Positions 41,231-54,105 of a DNA stretch of 64,000 nt are shown here, in pieces (within the stretch, counting starts at the first letter, position 1; each line of letters opens with the position of its first letter). Source of the stretch: Macrotis lagotis (Eukaryota > Chordata > Mammalia > Peramelemorphia > Peramelidae); NCBI RefSeq assembly GCF_037893015.1, contig NC_133660.1, forward strand, positions 286,227,078 through 286,291,077. The letters run 5' to 3'. Under the pieces are notes generated by a model. The model was not told the DNA's origin and searched no databases. It saw only the letters and a list, made by a program, of their open reading frames with translations. Made by a program: the position numbers and the translations under genes.

Positions 41231-41389
41231 GGATGAAAATGGGAGATTAATGAATATTGCTCTTCTAGATAGAGAACTAGCAGGAGGAGAAAATGTAAGG
41301 GGAAAGAGAATCCCATTTGGGAAAGTGGTTTTGGAGAGGCCGGCGTACCATTGAGAAGCACAGGTGGGTCTGGAGCTCAGTGAGACTGT

Positions 41390-41560
41390 TGACCTGGAGT
41401 CAGGAAGACTGCAAAGCAATTCTTACTATATTCACTGACTAGCTGTGACCTTAAGTCACTTAACCTCTCCCTATCTCTGTTTCTACATCTGTAAAATGGG
41501 GATAAGAACAGAACCTACCTCATGGGGTAGGAAGTAGTATGAATCAAATGAGATGATATA
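41390..41560 (+). mobile_element. MIR
   Basis: GACCTGGAGTCAGGAAGACT, ACTTAACCTCTCCCTATC and ATCTGTAAAATGGGGATAAG, a forward copy. Confidence 0.75.
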
Positions 41561-43785
41561 TATACACACACACATATACATATATATTTCCATTTAAAAA
41601 AGCTAAGAAAGGTGCTAAACAAGACTTTTAAAAACTAAACATGGGTCAGTGGGCAGACAACCCCATCCATCTCCACTACCCTGAAGGCCAAGGGCAGGAG
41701 ACCCCACCCAAGAAGGGCTAGAGACTCAGATGGTCATGGTCACTCCTCAGCAGTCAAGGGGGGGACAGATGCTCCCACATCTGTATTGTTCCCATTTAAC
41801 TTGGGACCTCAGTGGGGCTGACTCAAACTCAGGATTCATCATATTTTTCTCAGCCAAAAAGCTTGGGAAACAAGATATGAAAAAATGATCCCTCTGCAGC
41901 TTTAAGTCTTGTTCATTTTTTGCAGGGGGGAGGTAACAGTTCTGGTTAGTTTGATTGCATACATTTTGGATGCATAGCCATCTTAATTAAAAATAAACAC
42001 ACATATCATATAAAAATGAAATAAATTAAAAAATTAAGGTACTAGAACATAAAATGCATGTGTTATATTAGGAAACAGTCTTTGTCAATTACCCACTTTT
42101 CCCATGATCCCCTTTCATTTTGGCACCAGTCTGGATTTCTAGACCAATTATCAGACACTGTGAAGAACCTTTTCTCAAGAAAATCTGAATTCCTCTTTCT
42201 CTGTTCTCCAACCATGGTTTGAACTTTAATCAAACTACATCACTTTTCATGCACATCCCCAATCTGACCAGCACCATGCTTGCTAGAATGTCCTACCCTT
42301 GCACCTTCAGTTTCTCATGGCCAGTCCAGTGGTAATGATCTTTCTGTCACAATTGATCTACTCCTCTCCAATTTATATCGTGATGGATATTGTTGTCATC
42401 CAGGTGAGGGTCTTCTACAGTTACCAGTCCCTCATTGAGCTCTCTTAGTACAGAAGTCATAGTCCATGTGACACCTCTCCCCCTCCATAGTCCACACTTC
42501 ATGCATTTCAGTATACAGGGGAAGTTTCATCAGGATTTATCAAATGGACCAATCTTTTTGGGTTCCTTAGATTGGCTCCTTCAAGATGACTCTTGGTCAC
42601 CTTCAGGAGGGAAGCTAGGGCCCATTTCTGTGGCAGCTCTGAGATTGCCCAAGCAACATTATACCTGTCCATTTTCCATTGGGTGGACCATTCACTCATT
42701 CTCTGAGTGACCATTCACATCACATGACTGAGAAAGGATGTAAAAGAATTGGATCCCTGGGGCTTCAGACATTTATCTGACAATCCTCAGGAAAATAGAT
42801 TCCTCCCTCTCCCCCATTCATTCTCACAGACTTCAGGGTGCTATCCACCAACTTCATTGACAACTTCATGACTCCCCTTCCAATTCAAGGTCTCAGGCAT
42901 CAAAGATGAGAAAATAAATACACAGAATTGCTTTGAATATAATATATTGAGAGGAAGATTTGAAACAGGACCTCAAGATCATAATCCTAGGCTGTTTTTC
43001 TCACTACATCCTATAGAAATTGGACTCTTGGTTGAAATGAGAACAGGATGCTGAGAAGACTAGTCAACTGGGATATCTGCTCCAATAGCTAGAGGTGAAG
43101 ATGATATTTCCTTGGAGACAGAAGTTTGAAATTTCTATGTTGTTACAAGAGATCAAATTTTCTGAACCAGAAATTTAATGTGGTCCGGCTGTGACTTAGA
43201 TAACTGGATCAGTCCAGTTGCTCACACCCCATCTATATCAATCCTTTCTTATATATTATTTTATATAATTAACATATATAGGGATTATTATACTGATCCC
43301 TAATTAGAGTGTACACCATACCTAATAGCCAGTGAGTGGGCAGGGATTTGCCTTCAGGAATTCAGCTCCAACATAAGCATGTTTGGAGAAAGGAAGGAGA
43401 ACATACTAAAGTCTGAATATAAATAACCTGGAACCCTGGAAACCCCAAGCAATTCATCCCTATTGCTGGTGATGGAGAGGGAGGGGGAGGCACCCAGGAG
43501 AATCTAAGAAGACATTATAAAGGCAGCAACTTATTTTTTTAGAGACGGGGGAGACCCAGGCCCAGATCCTGACCAGGGAGGAAGGACTGCTGAGCATTCT
43601 AATTTAGGAAAGGAAAACAACCTCAGTTATCTCAGTAACCTCAGTATGAGCCATCCTGGCTCACTGGACCAGGGAAGGGAATCCAGGTACTAGTAATGAA
43701 GGGATCTGGGAAGGCAGAAGGCTGCATTACCCCAGATGTGGCCATTGGGACTCAATAGGAGAAAAGTAAGCATTAAAACTCTTAC
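41561..43785. other. intergenic, searched for a third secretoglobin exon
   Basis: No minus-strand segment with a good acceptor and the short terminal secretoglobin exon was found in the 2 kb downstream of the relic's exon 2. Confidence 0.4.
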
Positions 43786-44447
43786 CTCAATGTTGGCAAA
43801 GCTTTTCCCTACCTCTGCTTCCAGTCTTTTCCAGCACTCTGCAGTTTTTATTGCAGACATTACTACACTTTCCAATTCACTTGCATATTTGGTACTTGCA
43901 TTCAAGCCCACAAGCAGCAGCTAGAAGACATAAAAAGGAAATACATGAGGGAGGGGGAAAGACTGGGGAGTTTGAGGAAAGTCCTCAACATAATCTCTGA
44001 CTTAAGCAGAAACAGAGAAAGGGGGGGGCTCTCCTTTCTGAGGATGATGACAGATGGGTGTTCTGTTGAGTGGTTCTTGAAAGGTAGTGTAGAGTAATGG
44101 ATAGAGCATTGAATGTAGAGTCAAGAAGACCTAGGTTTCAAGCTTTCCTGAGATGTTCATGGGTTAGATGACCCTGGGAAAGTCACTTATCTTTTATGTA
44201 TCTCAGTTAACTCATTTGTAAAGTGATTCAGATGTCCCCTACAACTCCTTCAAGCTATGAATCTTTGTTCTACCTTGTGAAATTCTCCAAATTCTCTAAT
44301 GTTTTATAATGCAGTTTTCTCATTTCCCAGAGGAGGTCTTAGTTCAGAAATACAACCCCCCTCTCACTACTTCCCATGCAAGGCCACTCACCTTCATAGT
44401 AGCAAGCAGCCAGCATGACCAGTAACAGAAGCAAGTAAAGGTCTCAT
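43786..44447 (-). pseudogene. secretoglobin-like gene relic (two exons)
   Basis: Exon 1 runs from ATG 44447 to a GTGAGT donor after 44392 (56 nt). Its ATG frame hits TGA at codon 18. With one base fewer in the CC pair after AGA, the frame would read a leucine-rich secretoglobin-style signal peptide of 55 nt in phase 1, as in that family. Exon 2 (43920-43786, 135 nt) has a strong TTTTTATGTCTTCTAG acceptor and a GTAAGA donor, is open in one frame for 45 codons, and carries TAEC and ends FANIE, like the family's central Cys and NVE exon end. It is 53 nt short of the usual 188 nt and out of phase with exon 1. No third exon is identified. Decayed gene or unknown short gene. Confidence 0.42.
44080..44280 (+). 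mobile_element. MIR inside the intron of the secretoglobin-like relic
   Basis: TAGTGTAGAGTAATGGATAG, GACCCTGGGAAAGTCACTTA and ACTCATTTGTAAAGTG. It occupies much of the 471-bp interval between the two candidate exons. Confidence 0.7.
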
Positions 44448-44520
44448 GGTGGAGATGGTTGGCTCAGGAGGCTCTGGGCTTAAGGAGACTGAGAGTACTT
44501 TGGGACTACAGAGTCCACAG

Positions 44521-44530
44521 GGCTATTTGT
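44521..44530 (-). promoter_or_regulatory. TATA-like box upstream of the secretoglobin-like exon
   Basis: ACAAATAGCC on the minus strand lies about 75 bases before the ATG at 44447, a plausible spacing for a short 5' UTR. It supports exon 1 as the remnant of a true transcription unit. Weak single-motif evidence. Confidence 0.3.
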
Positions 44531-44539
44531 GGTCAGCAA

Positions 44540-45990
44540 GACTGCCCAGTCCTCCCCAAGATTCAGTTAGGTGATATCATAGGAAATCCTGGCCATTCTC
44601 CACCTCCACCCCTCACATCTCTATGAAGCTCCTCCCCAGGCCTCCAGGCTGACTTGGATCTTCTCCATGTCCTTTCCATGTCATCCCTTCAAATCCTGAA
44701 GTCAGATGGAGTCTCAACTCCCCCCCCCCCCACACACACACATAGCTATGAACTCCAACCCTTTCTCTCTCTTGGTTGTTTATAGGGAGAAGATTTTATC
44801 TGGGCTGCCCAACACTTGGGGACCCAAAGGCAGAAGATGCCCTTGTTCCCCAGTAAGTCCAGTGAGAAATTCCAAGGCTAACTAAATTTTGAGTATTTGA
44901 CAAGGGATATTTACAAAGTCCCCCATCCCATCCAAAGAGACTGTACCCAGTCTCTCTAGGATGGATCATCACATACTCCCGTTCTCCCTCTCTTGACACC
45001 ATGTGTTAATTTGGGTGGCCATTCTGGCAATTTTTGTTTGATCCTTCCATCCACATTGATGATGGAAGGATCCTGGATTTGGATGACTTTTTTTTTTAGG
45101 GGCACAAGGATGGGAACAAAGAAGCATGACCACTGTTGCCAGGAGATTGTCTTAAGAGACAAAGCAATATGATGACTAGAAAGCAGCCCTTGGACCCTGG
45201 AGAAACCAGAGTTTGAATTTTAACTATGGTCCTCACCAATTGTGTGACCCTGGACACGTCACTTAAACTTACTGAGCCCCATTTTCCTTATCTGTAAAGT
45301 GGAATAATGCTATCCAGAGTACTGACAACCTTGAAGGAAAGAAGCATTTTGCAAATTTAGAAGTTCAATATCCAGACCAGATCTTGTTGTGTTGACTCCT
45401 CTGACCCCTTGGGTAGCATCATCAGACACCATTAGGAGCCTGAAGAACTAAGAGTCTGAGGGACTCAATGCCACCACACAGTCTAGTAGGAGAAAGGGCA
45501 AGGATTGGAGAATATCATTTCTAGGTTCTCAATATATACTTCCAGAGTCTATCAAGGTTCCAAATCTTCCATCAGCTGGAGTCCAAGTTCAGAGAAGACT
45601 AGGTGAGAGAAGTCAGTCCAGTTTCTGATCCACCTTCTCTATTGGAGACTGGGAGAGATGCAACTGTCAGTCAGTCACTCAACAAACACCAAGGACCTTT
45701 AATATTCCAAACTGGGTTCCAGACATATGTAAAGGGAAATCAATATAAAGAAGGAGTCAACAAGCAAAATAAATATGTACAAACAAGCTAGAGACAGAAT
45801 AAATGGAGAATAATTAAGAGAGGTAAGGCACCAGAACTAAGAATTGGGGAAGTCTTCCTCTAGTGCATTTAAAAAAGATATTTCAATTACCCTCTTCTTT
45901 TTGTCTCCCTTGCCTTATTTTTGCATCCCATCTTGATCACTTTTCTGTCTCCCAAAACTTCCTCCACCGGAGAAAAAAAAAATGATTTTA
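44540..45990. other. intergenic 5' of the secretoglobin-like relic
   Basis: Apart from the TATA-like box and the MIR at 45140-45370, only a C-rich/CACA run near 44720-44745 stands out. Confidence 0.45.
45140..45370 (+). mobile_element. MIR
   Basis: AATTGTGTGACCCTGGACAC, GAGCCCCATTTTCCTTATCT and GTAAAGTGGAATAATGC in forward order. Confidence 0.75.
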
Positions 45991-46003
45991 AAAAATCCCT
46001 TGC

Positions 46004-46159
46004 GGGGTGGCTAGGTGGTGCAGTGGATAAAAAGCATCTGCCCTGGAGTCAGGAGTACCTGGGTTCAAATCCGGTCTCAGACACTTAGTAATTACCTAGC
46101 TGTGTGGCCTTGGGCAAGCCACTTAACCTCATTTGCCTTGCAAAAAACCTAAAAAAAAA
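46004..46159 (+). mobile_element. WSINE1-type SINE
   Basis: AAAATCCCTTGC before and after the element form the target duplication. Two extra A residues sit in box A (GGATAAAAAGCATC). Confidence 0.94.
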
Positions 46160-46329
46160 TCCCTTGCAACAAAAATGCAGAGTTAATGCCTATATTGACC
46201 ATGTCTAAACATCTTGAGCCTATTATCTCTGGGATGGTAGATAGATAGCATACTTCATCATTAATACAGTATTCAGTTAATAGTCCCAGACTCATATGAG
46301 GTACTTAATAATTATCTCCTCTGAATTGT

Positions 46330-47330
46330 GGTTTGATCAGAATTCTCAAGTCATTCAAGGTTGTTTTTCTTTATAATTTTGTTAAAATTGCATAAATTAT
46401 TCTCCTGTTTCTATACATTTCACTTATCAATTCATACAAGTCTTCCCAAATTTCCCATTGTCGTTTCATCATTTCTTATGGTGCAATAGCCTTTCACTGC
46501 ATTCTTATACCATAATTTGTTACACCATTCCTAAATTTTTTTTATACAACAAAAAGAGTAGTTATTTTTGTATACATCAAACCTTTTTTTTTCTTTCTTT
46601 GATTTCTTTAGGGTATAAGCCTAGTTATGATCGTAGTATCATTATATTAAATAGCACAGCTCAGTGATTTTTGGGACATGGTTCTAAATTTCTTTCTGGA
46701 AAGGCAGAATCAATTTGCATTTCTACCAACAATATATTAGTTTTCCTGTTTTCCTGCAGCCCCTCTAGCAACTGATTTTTATTCTTTTATTTTTTTTTAT
46801 CTTTGTCAGTTTGATGGGAATGAAGTGAAACCTCAGAGTTGCTTTAATTTGCATTTATCTGTTTATTGGTCATTTGGAGCATTTTTCCATATATTTTTTC
46901 ATATATATTTTTTGATAGCTTGGATTTCTTCCTTTGAAAAATATCTGTTCTTACCCTTTGGTCATTTATCCACTGGGGAATAACTTTTGTTCTTGTAAAT
47001 CTGAGCCAGTTCCTTCTATGTCTTATATATTAAATCTTGATGAAAGAACCTTACTATGAAGATTTTTTCCCCAGCTACACGTTCCCTTTCTAATTTTAGT
47101 TATATTGCTTTATTTGTGCCAAAACTTAAATTTTATTTAATTCAAAGTATTCATTTTAACTTTTGTGAGTTTGAATCCATGTTTAGTCACTAGTTCTTCC
47201 ACTAACTATAGACCCTAAAACTCATTTCTTCATTGATTCTCTAAATTATAATGTCACTTTTTAATGTCTAAGCTACCAGGTTGATCTTGATATGCTATGA
47301 GAGACATTGGTCAGTATCTAATTTCTGACA
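46330..47330 (-). mobile_element. old L1 fragment, reverse orientation
   Basis: The AT-rich stretch reads on the minus strand as decayed L1 ORF2/3' region, with the same block order as 1200-1680 (for example a CAAATTAAAG-type segment following the accessory-Cys region). Boundaries are approximate and no frame survives. Confidence 0.6.
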
Positions 47331-48049
47331 GTCACCTCAATTCCCCTTGCTCCTGAAGCCCCTCCCTCCTTAGAGAGTGTGGAGGGTGGACATCAGAGAG
47401 TTCTGGCCAGATCCGGCACCATTTAAAGGAAGGGCCTAGGGAATTTCATTTCATTATTTCCCACCTGGGATATAGGAATTCATCTTGCTCCCTTGTACCC
47501 TTCCCTATCCAATTTTTATCTTTTTTTAACATATTATTTTCCCTTATTCAGTTGTGAACTCCCTGAGAACTGAACTTGTCCTATGACTTTTTTTTTGGTA
47601 TCCTCTGGTTCAGTGTCTGCATACAATATAGGCACTTAATACATGTGGATTCTGACTCTTCTAAATGTTAGTTTTTGCCAATAGGGAGTCTTTACCATTG
47701 GAAATGAGATTTGAGGTTTTATTGAACATTCTGTTGCTATTATCATATGCTTTTGAATCCAACCTAGATTATCAAAAAGGCTCCCATTCTCTGTTTCCCT
47801 TTCTTTCCTTTCTTCTCTTTTTTGTTCCTTATTTTGCCTTCCCTTCTCTAGAATTCCCCCCCTTTTAAACCTCTTTTCCCATTTCCTTTCTTTTTCTCTA
47901 ACTTTTTTCTCTCAAATAAATGCTAATTAAAATGTATTAGTCAAGATTACTGTATTTGTATTTATGCATTTAATGTAATGTCTATGAAAATAATTCAAGT
48001 TTTCTATTGATCTGTTTCATGTTATATTTAGGATAGCTCCTGTCTCCCA

Positions 48050-48240
48050 CTGCATCCAGGGCCATCTCCAGTCATCCCGTTCTATATCTGGCCATTAGAC
48101 CCACATGACTCTGGAGGAGAAAGTGAGGCTGGTGACTTAGCATAATCCCCTCCCCCCCCAATCCAGTTCCCTTACATGTCACGGCATCACCTTCCTGATG
48201 TCACGGTCCTCTTTGAGAATGAAAGACAAACAATGATTAC
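48050..48240 (+). mobile_element. second marsupial SINE family (copy 2)
   Basis: GGGCCATCTCCAGTCATCC, GACTCTGGAGGAGAAAGTGA, CACCTTCCTGATGTCACGG and a GAGAATGAAAGACAAAC tail. Related in order to 14986-15185 and different from the WSINE1 copies. Confidence 0.6.
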
Positions 48241-48411
48241 AGCAAGAAGTCTCTTAAGTTACCCTCATTTTAATATAGTTTAAAGCAGTAAAAAAAATCT
48301 GAGATATAGTTCATCTAAAAGAAAAAAGTCCCAGCACTCTAGGGAGAAGTGAGAGGGATCAAGCTTTTTGTTTTGTAAAAGCTTCAATGAACTGATAAAA
48401 ATCACCAGTCT

Positions 48412-49290
48412 TTTTTATTGTTATTTTATTTTATTTTTCCAATTACATGCAATGGTAGTTTTTCAAGAACCATGCATTTGCAAACTTACGTTACACATTT
48501 TTCTACCTCCTTCCCTTTGGTGACTAACAGTCTAATAAATGTTGTACATGTATATTAGTGTTTAATATATTTAATATATTTACATATCATTCATTTTGTG
48601 TAAGAGGAATTAGGACTAAGGGAAAAGAAAGAAAATCATGAGATAGGAAGGAAAAACATAAGAAAAGTTTTTTTTTAAAACATGAACATAGCATACATTC
48701 AGATTCTATGGGAGTTTTTGTTTTCTTGTTTTTTTTTTTCTCTGAATGTGAGTGGCATTGTTTATAACAGGTCTCCCAGGGTTGACAATCTCTGTACTGC
48801 TGAGGGGAGAATCCCTCATAGTTGGTCAACTCACAATGTCGTTAATTCTCTTAGTTCTGCTCCTTTCACTCAACATCAGTTCATGTAATTCATTCTAAGC
48901 TTCTCTAGAATCTGATCATTCATGGTTTGTCATAAAACAATAGTATTCCATAACACTCATACAACATAACTTTAGTTATTCCCTGATTCATGGGTATTCC
49001 CTTAATTTCCAATCTTTTGCCAATTCCTCTCTCTGCAAAAATACAAATATTTTTGAACATGTGGGATTTTCCCCACTTTTTATGATTTCTTTTGGATATC
49101 GATCTAGTATTGGTATTGTTGGGTCAAAGGGTACGATCAGTTTTATTGTTCTTTGGGCATAGCTCCATATTGTTCTCCAGAATGGTTGGATTAGTTCACA
49201 ACTCCACCAACAGTGCATTAATGTCTCAGTTTTCCCATATCCTCTCCAACATTGATCGTTTTCCTTTTTTGCCATTGTAGCCAATCTGAC
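48412..49290 (-). mobile_element. L1 3' end, reverse orientation
   Basis: On the minus strand the ORF2 tail reads KKENDQCWRGYGKTETLMH, then ELIQPFWRTIW and PFDPTIPILDRYP, followed by the L1 3' UTR down to about 48412. The ORF2 end is open for roughly 98 codons, so this copy is less decayed than others here. Confidence 0.85.
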
Positions 49291-49294
49291 AGGA

Positions 49295-50375
49295 AAACCA
49301 CCTGTCTTTAGGACCCTCCTGGCTTATATACACAATTCTGTGGCCAGTGAGGTTTCTTATATTCTGTCTGTTGACTCTGCCCTCATGTTCAGTAAAGCTT
49401 GTTTGCAGAACAAGGACACAAGTAGGTTTCAGTCCACAGCTCTGGCCTCTTTCCTGGGGATTAGAAGGGGGGGAAAATGAAGTTGAATTATATTTACTAT
49501 CATTGTAATGGGGTTTCTACAAACTGCTACCACATGTTAGAACAAACATGATTATAAATCCTATTTCTGTCATCCAAAGTCTCTCCACATAACAGGCCAG
49601 TGTTAAAGCTTGAGCCAAACCCCATTGGCATCAAAATGTGGTGCTCAGGACAGTTGTGCCACACGAATGAAAATAGCAATCCAGACTTCTCCCAGTCTCC
49701 CCTGCCAAAGACTTTCATAGGAAGAGCCCTGAAAAAATCAAATGTTTTGAACATGTTTAAATGTGTTCTTTTAAAGAAGATGTATAACATTGAGAAAGAA
49801 AAAAATGGTTTGGGGGAAGAAGTGGGAATTATGAAGAAATTCTAAATAGAGCAGAGTAAGGGTCAGATGATGGAACAGGTAGGAAAGAAAACAGAGGAAA
49901 GGGATGTTGAAAACAAGAAGAGGAAGCAGAAAGCAAGGGCTTCTTTGAACACCAGAGCTGAGTCCCAGGTGTTTTTATCTCAGACCTCACTGTCTGAAAG
50001 CCTCTACCTTGTTGAACTCTTCCTCTTCCTCATGCTTCTTGCCTAAAACACAGGTGGTCTAAGATCAGTGAAATAAATGTGGATATCTAAAAGAACCTGT
50101 AAGAATCAAATCCTTTTGTCCTAAAACTACAAGAAATTTTACTCCATATGACTTTCTCTTTGTCCTATACTTGATCCAAATTATGTAAACTAATCCAGTC
50201 CATTTTCAAAAAGCATTTTAGTGACTATGATGTATTTAGTATTGTGTTAGATTGCAAAGGCAAAAAGAATCTAGTCTATACTCCCATGGATTTAGGTTCT
50301 ATCAGAGGGCACATACATGTTCATTCATAGGCATATGGATATAGTCCATATTCAAAATATAGACAAGGATTGGGG
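49295..50375. other. intergenic, nothing recognised
   Basis: An 87-codon minus frame at 49527-49790 and an 81-codon plus frame overlap each other; neither is similar to a known protein. Confidence 0.4.
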
Positions 50376-50379
50376 AAGA

Positions 50380-51050
50380 GGAGACATTAGCAGATGAAGC
50401 AATCAGAAAATGCCTCATGTAGAAGGTTATTCTTCATTGAATCTTGAAGGAAATCAGAGATTCTAAGTAGTTTAGGTAAAGAGGGGGTACGTTTCAGGCA
50501 TGGGGACCAACTAATATATAGTCTCAGAGATGGAGGATAGAATGTCAGAACAGTAAGAGGGCCAATTTGGAGACTGTCGAGTGGATGAAGAGGAATGATG
50601 AATAAAAGGCTGGAACTTGTGAAGGGCTTTGAACACCAAACAGAGAGGAGTTTATATTGGATCCAAGAAGGGATGAGTTCTTTTGAACAGACAAGTTTAT
50701 TGAATAGATGACTTTATATTTGATCCAAGGAGAATTGAGGTTTACTGAGCAGATGAATGTCAGCCCTGTGCTTCAGGAATATCATTCTGGAAGCTATGTG
50801 GATGATAATTGGATGGAGGAGAGACTTGTGTCAAAGAGACCACTTGGAAAAGAGGCAATGAGGGCTTGCCCTAATAGGATGTCTGTATGAGGAGGGAGGA
50901 GAGGTTAGTTCTAAAAGCAAAAATGGTAAGATTTGGAAACTGACTACATGTGTGGTGTGAAGAAGGGTAAGGACAGAGATATCTATGTACAGATTGTAGA
51001 GGGTTTAGATGAAAATGAGAGGGGAGCAAATAAAGATCCTCCAGGTCACA
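50380..51050 (+). repeat. long G/A-rich dispersed repeat, copy
   Basis: CAGGCATGGGGACCAACTAA, GTGAAGGGCTTTGAACACC and GGTAAGATTTGGAAACTGAC follow the family order. It overlaps open frames that have no protein similarity. Confidence 0.5.
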
Positions 51051-51289
51051 AATTTGCTACTTTACTCTTCCTGTGGGCCCCCAACGCCATTGTCTTAGGA
51101 AATTTGTGGCCTTCTCATTCCCCTCTCAACCTCTAAAATAGAGATGGCAGAACAAAAGAGGGTACAGCAATAGAGGATTCATTGATTAGAGGGACATCCC
51201 CATTGCTGCCTCCCTCCCCTCAAATCAGACTGGCATGAATGTTCTCAACAATTTTTCAAATGAAAGAATTTCAAGTTATGATGTGAGAG

Positions 51290-51318
51290 AGACAGACACA
51301 CAGACAGACAGACAGACA

Positions 51319-51360
<42 letters not shown>
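51290..51360. repeat. compound (ACAG)n(CA)n microsatellite
   Basis: GACAGACA units run into a pure CA core of about 40 bases. Confidence 0.96.
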
Positions 51361-51363
<3 letters not shown>

Positions 51364-51508
51364 GGATGGAGGGAGGCTGATGCTTAAACTTCCATCCAGG
51401 CCAATGTCCAAAGCCTTTGGAATTGGGTGAGTTCTTTTAGGTCCTCTAGCACTATTTTCATTAGCCTATGGCAACCTCCACATCAAAATGAAATATTAGA
51501 GCTATTTT

Positions 51509-51661
51509 TGTTTTTGTGTTTTTTGCAAGGCAAATGGGGTTAAGTGGCTTGTCCAAGGCCACACAGCTAGGTAATTATTAAGTGTCTGAGACCGGATTTG
51601 AACCCAGGTACCCCTGACTCCAAGGCCGGTGATTTATCCACTGTGCCACCTAGCCGCCCCC
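51509..51661 (-). mobile_element. WSINE1-type SINE, young
   Basis: Exact duplicates AGAGCTATTTT at 51498-51508 and 51662-51672. Confidence 0.95.
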
Positions 51662-51674
51662 AGAGCTATTTTAG

Positions 51675-53965
51675 AAGAGGAAACTTATCAGAAGTAGAAT
51701 TTAACTTTTATAGCTGATAAGATTATTTTATAGAAATAAACGTAGAAATGAGAAGGAACATTTCTTTTTCATATGTAGTTTCCATCCAGTCAAACTCTTC
51801 TTTCCTGCCTATGTTTCTTACTGAAAACACAGGATTATATTTTATAAGGACCTAAGACTAGTGAAATAAAGCCTAAGGGGGAATTAAATCCTTTTGAATG
51901 AAAAAGGCTAGAAATATTACCCAAATCTTTTTTGTTGCTCCTCTATAAATGGACAAACTAGGATCCTACTTTAAGTAAAAGAACCCAATCTTCTCAGGAA
52001 ATCAAACAACACCAACAGTGTGTTGGGCACTGTGCTAGGTGATGGGGAAAAAGAAAAATGAAGTGACCTCTACCCTCCAGAACTTACAGGATAGAGACCT
52101 ATATAAATATATGTGATATACAAACAAGGTAATTTGGTGGGATGTGGACAGCAACTGAAGGAAGCAGGAACATCTTCATGTATAAAATAGCAGCCATATT
52201 TTTCAAGGAATGGAAATGCCAAATGAACAGTTTTTGAGTTGTGAAGTGGTTTTCTCTAGTTTAAGTCATCAAGCATTAGAATTGAAAACAAATTCAGATA
52301 GCTGGAAGAGACCTCTCTCAGATGTCATCTTTTCCCACATTTTCTTGAACATTCTTAAGAACCCAAATTCAAGGATTTATACATACACCACAAAATGTGT
52401 ATTGTTCTATGGAAGCATTATATTAGTACCAAAGGGAAAGTTCCATTGTGAAAGTATATGTTAAGATGTCAGCACCATGGTCAGGGGCAGAAAGAGGACA
52501 AACTGTAGAAACTTGGGCAATGCTCTGGTATTTATCTCAGATATTTAGAAATAATGCAATGGGCTCTTTGGTGGTAGTGGGATTGGCCCTTGTCATCACA
52601 ATTCAAGTTAGTAGACTGGTTCGGGCTTCTACACTTACCAGGCATATAGAGATGCTCTGGGAGGGCAATAGTGTTGTCTGTCATCTCTGTGTTTAATCTA
52701 ACTGCAGTTAGCAGAACAGTTTGTAGAACCTTGAGATAAAAATGGAAATAGAGACCAATCTGTCTGCTGACCTGCAGTCCTCAAGAATAAAGTTAGGCCT
52801 GTAGGCCTAATTTATTCAAGTTCTGTAAATTGACTTTACTGATTATGAAATAGAAACCTTATTGAGTCCAAATGTTGTGTGTAAACTAGAAGGGTCCCAG
52901 TGAGAGGTGATTTTATTTACTGAATCCTTACAAGAGCCTCTAAGACAACAGCCCCTCTCCTTGAGGGGGCTGGAGTCATTTCCTTACAGACTTCTTAACT
53001 AAGTAAGCCTGTGCTGACCTGAACATTGGACAGGAACCAGGACACATTGGCCTGATATAATTATTGTAAGGGAAATGAGAGCTTCTTTTCTAATCTATTG
53101 TTCTCATGATAAGTGACATATCCTCCATCTGATTCATGTTCTGCTTGGCTCTTTTGTAAATATGAAAAAATGTTGCCTTCTCCATTCTTAAAAACTATTA
53201 CCCACAAAGGGAAAGCCCCACTCCTGCAATGGGAGGCACTTCCATGGCCACTAGCAAAATAATTGAAGAGAGTTTTCTTTTTTGGATGTACTCTTGGGAC
53301 TGTTCTTTCCTCCCTCATCTATTATGACCCATAAGCATTTTATACTTGACCAGATCTTTTGGAGACCAAGGGCAGCTTAGTGGAGCATGAAGAATCTCAG
53401 GGAACAATCACTGTAGATTTGGTCTCTTTCCTGCAATTTGGTGGTGTGCCACTGTCACATGTAACCATGGCTTATCTTTTTAAATGGAAAAACACTGTAG
53501 GGTAAACTAGGTGGTGCAGTGTATGTGTGTGTGGGGTGCAAAATAGGAGAGTAGGAGAGACTGATACGCTAGCAGATTCTCATCCAGATCCAGGCTGGAA
53601 TTCCAGGTCCCCTCGATCACAACCTAGATTATTTTTTTTAAAAGTATTTTTGTTTTTGGAAAAATATTTTATTTTGTACTTAAACACCAAAATGATGGAG
53701 TTCCTTAGATAAAAATAAAACAAAAAAAAGATTATCTGCAAAATCATGAATCTATATTATTTGCTTTCTTAAAAGTATACAATGAATTTTGTACAATTAC
53801 TTTCAAAACTGCCCTGCATGTCTACACTCCCATAAAAACTTCCTACTCCTCTGTGCTTTTTCAGATTGCTGCAATAGCCCTCTTTTTTTCCTCACTGTTG
53901 GCTAGCCTTCAGTTCTCAAAAACCTTTCTCCAATTGAAATCTGAAATAAAGAGGAGGAAAAAATG
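51675..53965. other. intergenic, nothing recognised
   Basis: Two plus frames around 52210-52696 (84 and 82 codons) look unremarkable. A short SINE-head-like piece (CTAGGTGGTGCAGTG) lies near 53507-53521. Confidence 0.4.
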
Positions 53966-53969
53966 TCTG

Positions 53970-54105
53970 GTGATGAATAAGGCTAGTCTAGCAGTGTGGG
54001 AACTGGAAAAGAAATGGACAAGCCAATCCAGTATGTATGCCAAGAAAACCCGAAATGAGGTCAAAAAGAGTTAGAAACTACTGGAAACAACTAAACAACA
54101 ACAAA
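53970..54105 (+). mobile_element. MAR1-like SINE, 3' part
   Basis: GCCAAGAAAACCCGAAATGA and GGTCAAAAAGAGTTAGAAAC match the 3' part of the MAR1-like copies; the head is missing. Confidence 0.65.

Noticed and set aside
42811..42875. Minus-strand stretch reading VMKLSMKLVDSTL as a third secretoglobin exon
   Set aside because: The reading needs entry in phase 1 while exon 2 leaves in phase 0, there is no pyrimidine tract before it, and the frame runs past the usual end.
52210..52696. Two adjacent frames of 84 and 82 codons
   Set aside because: No protein similarity, no splice context, and length within chance expectation for AT-moderate DNA.
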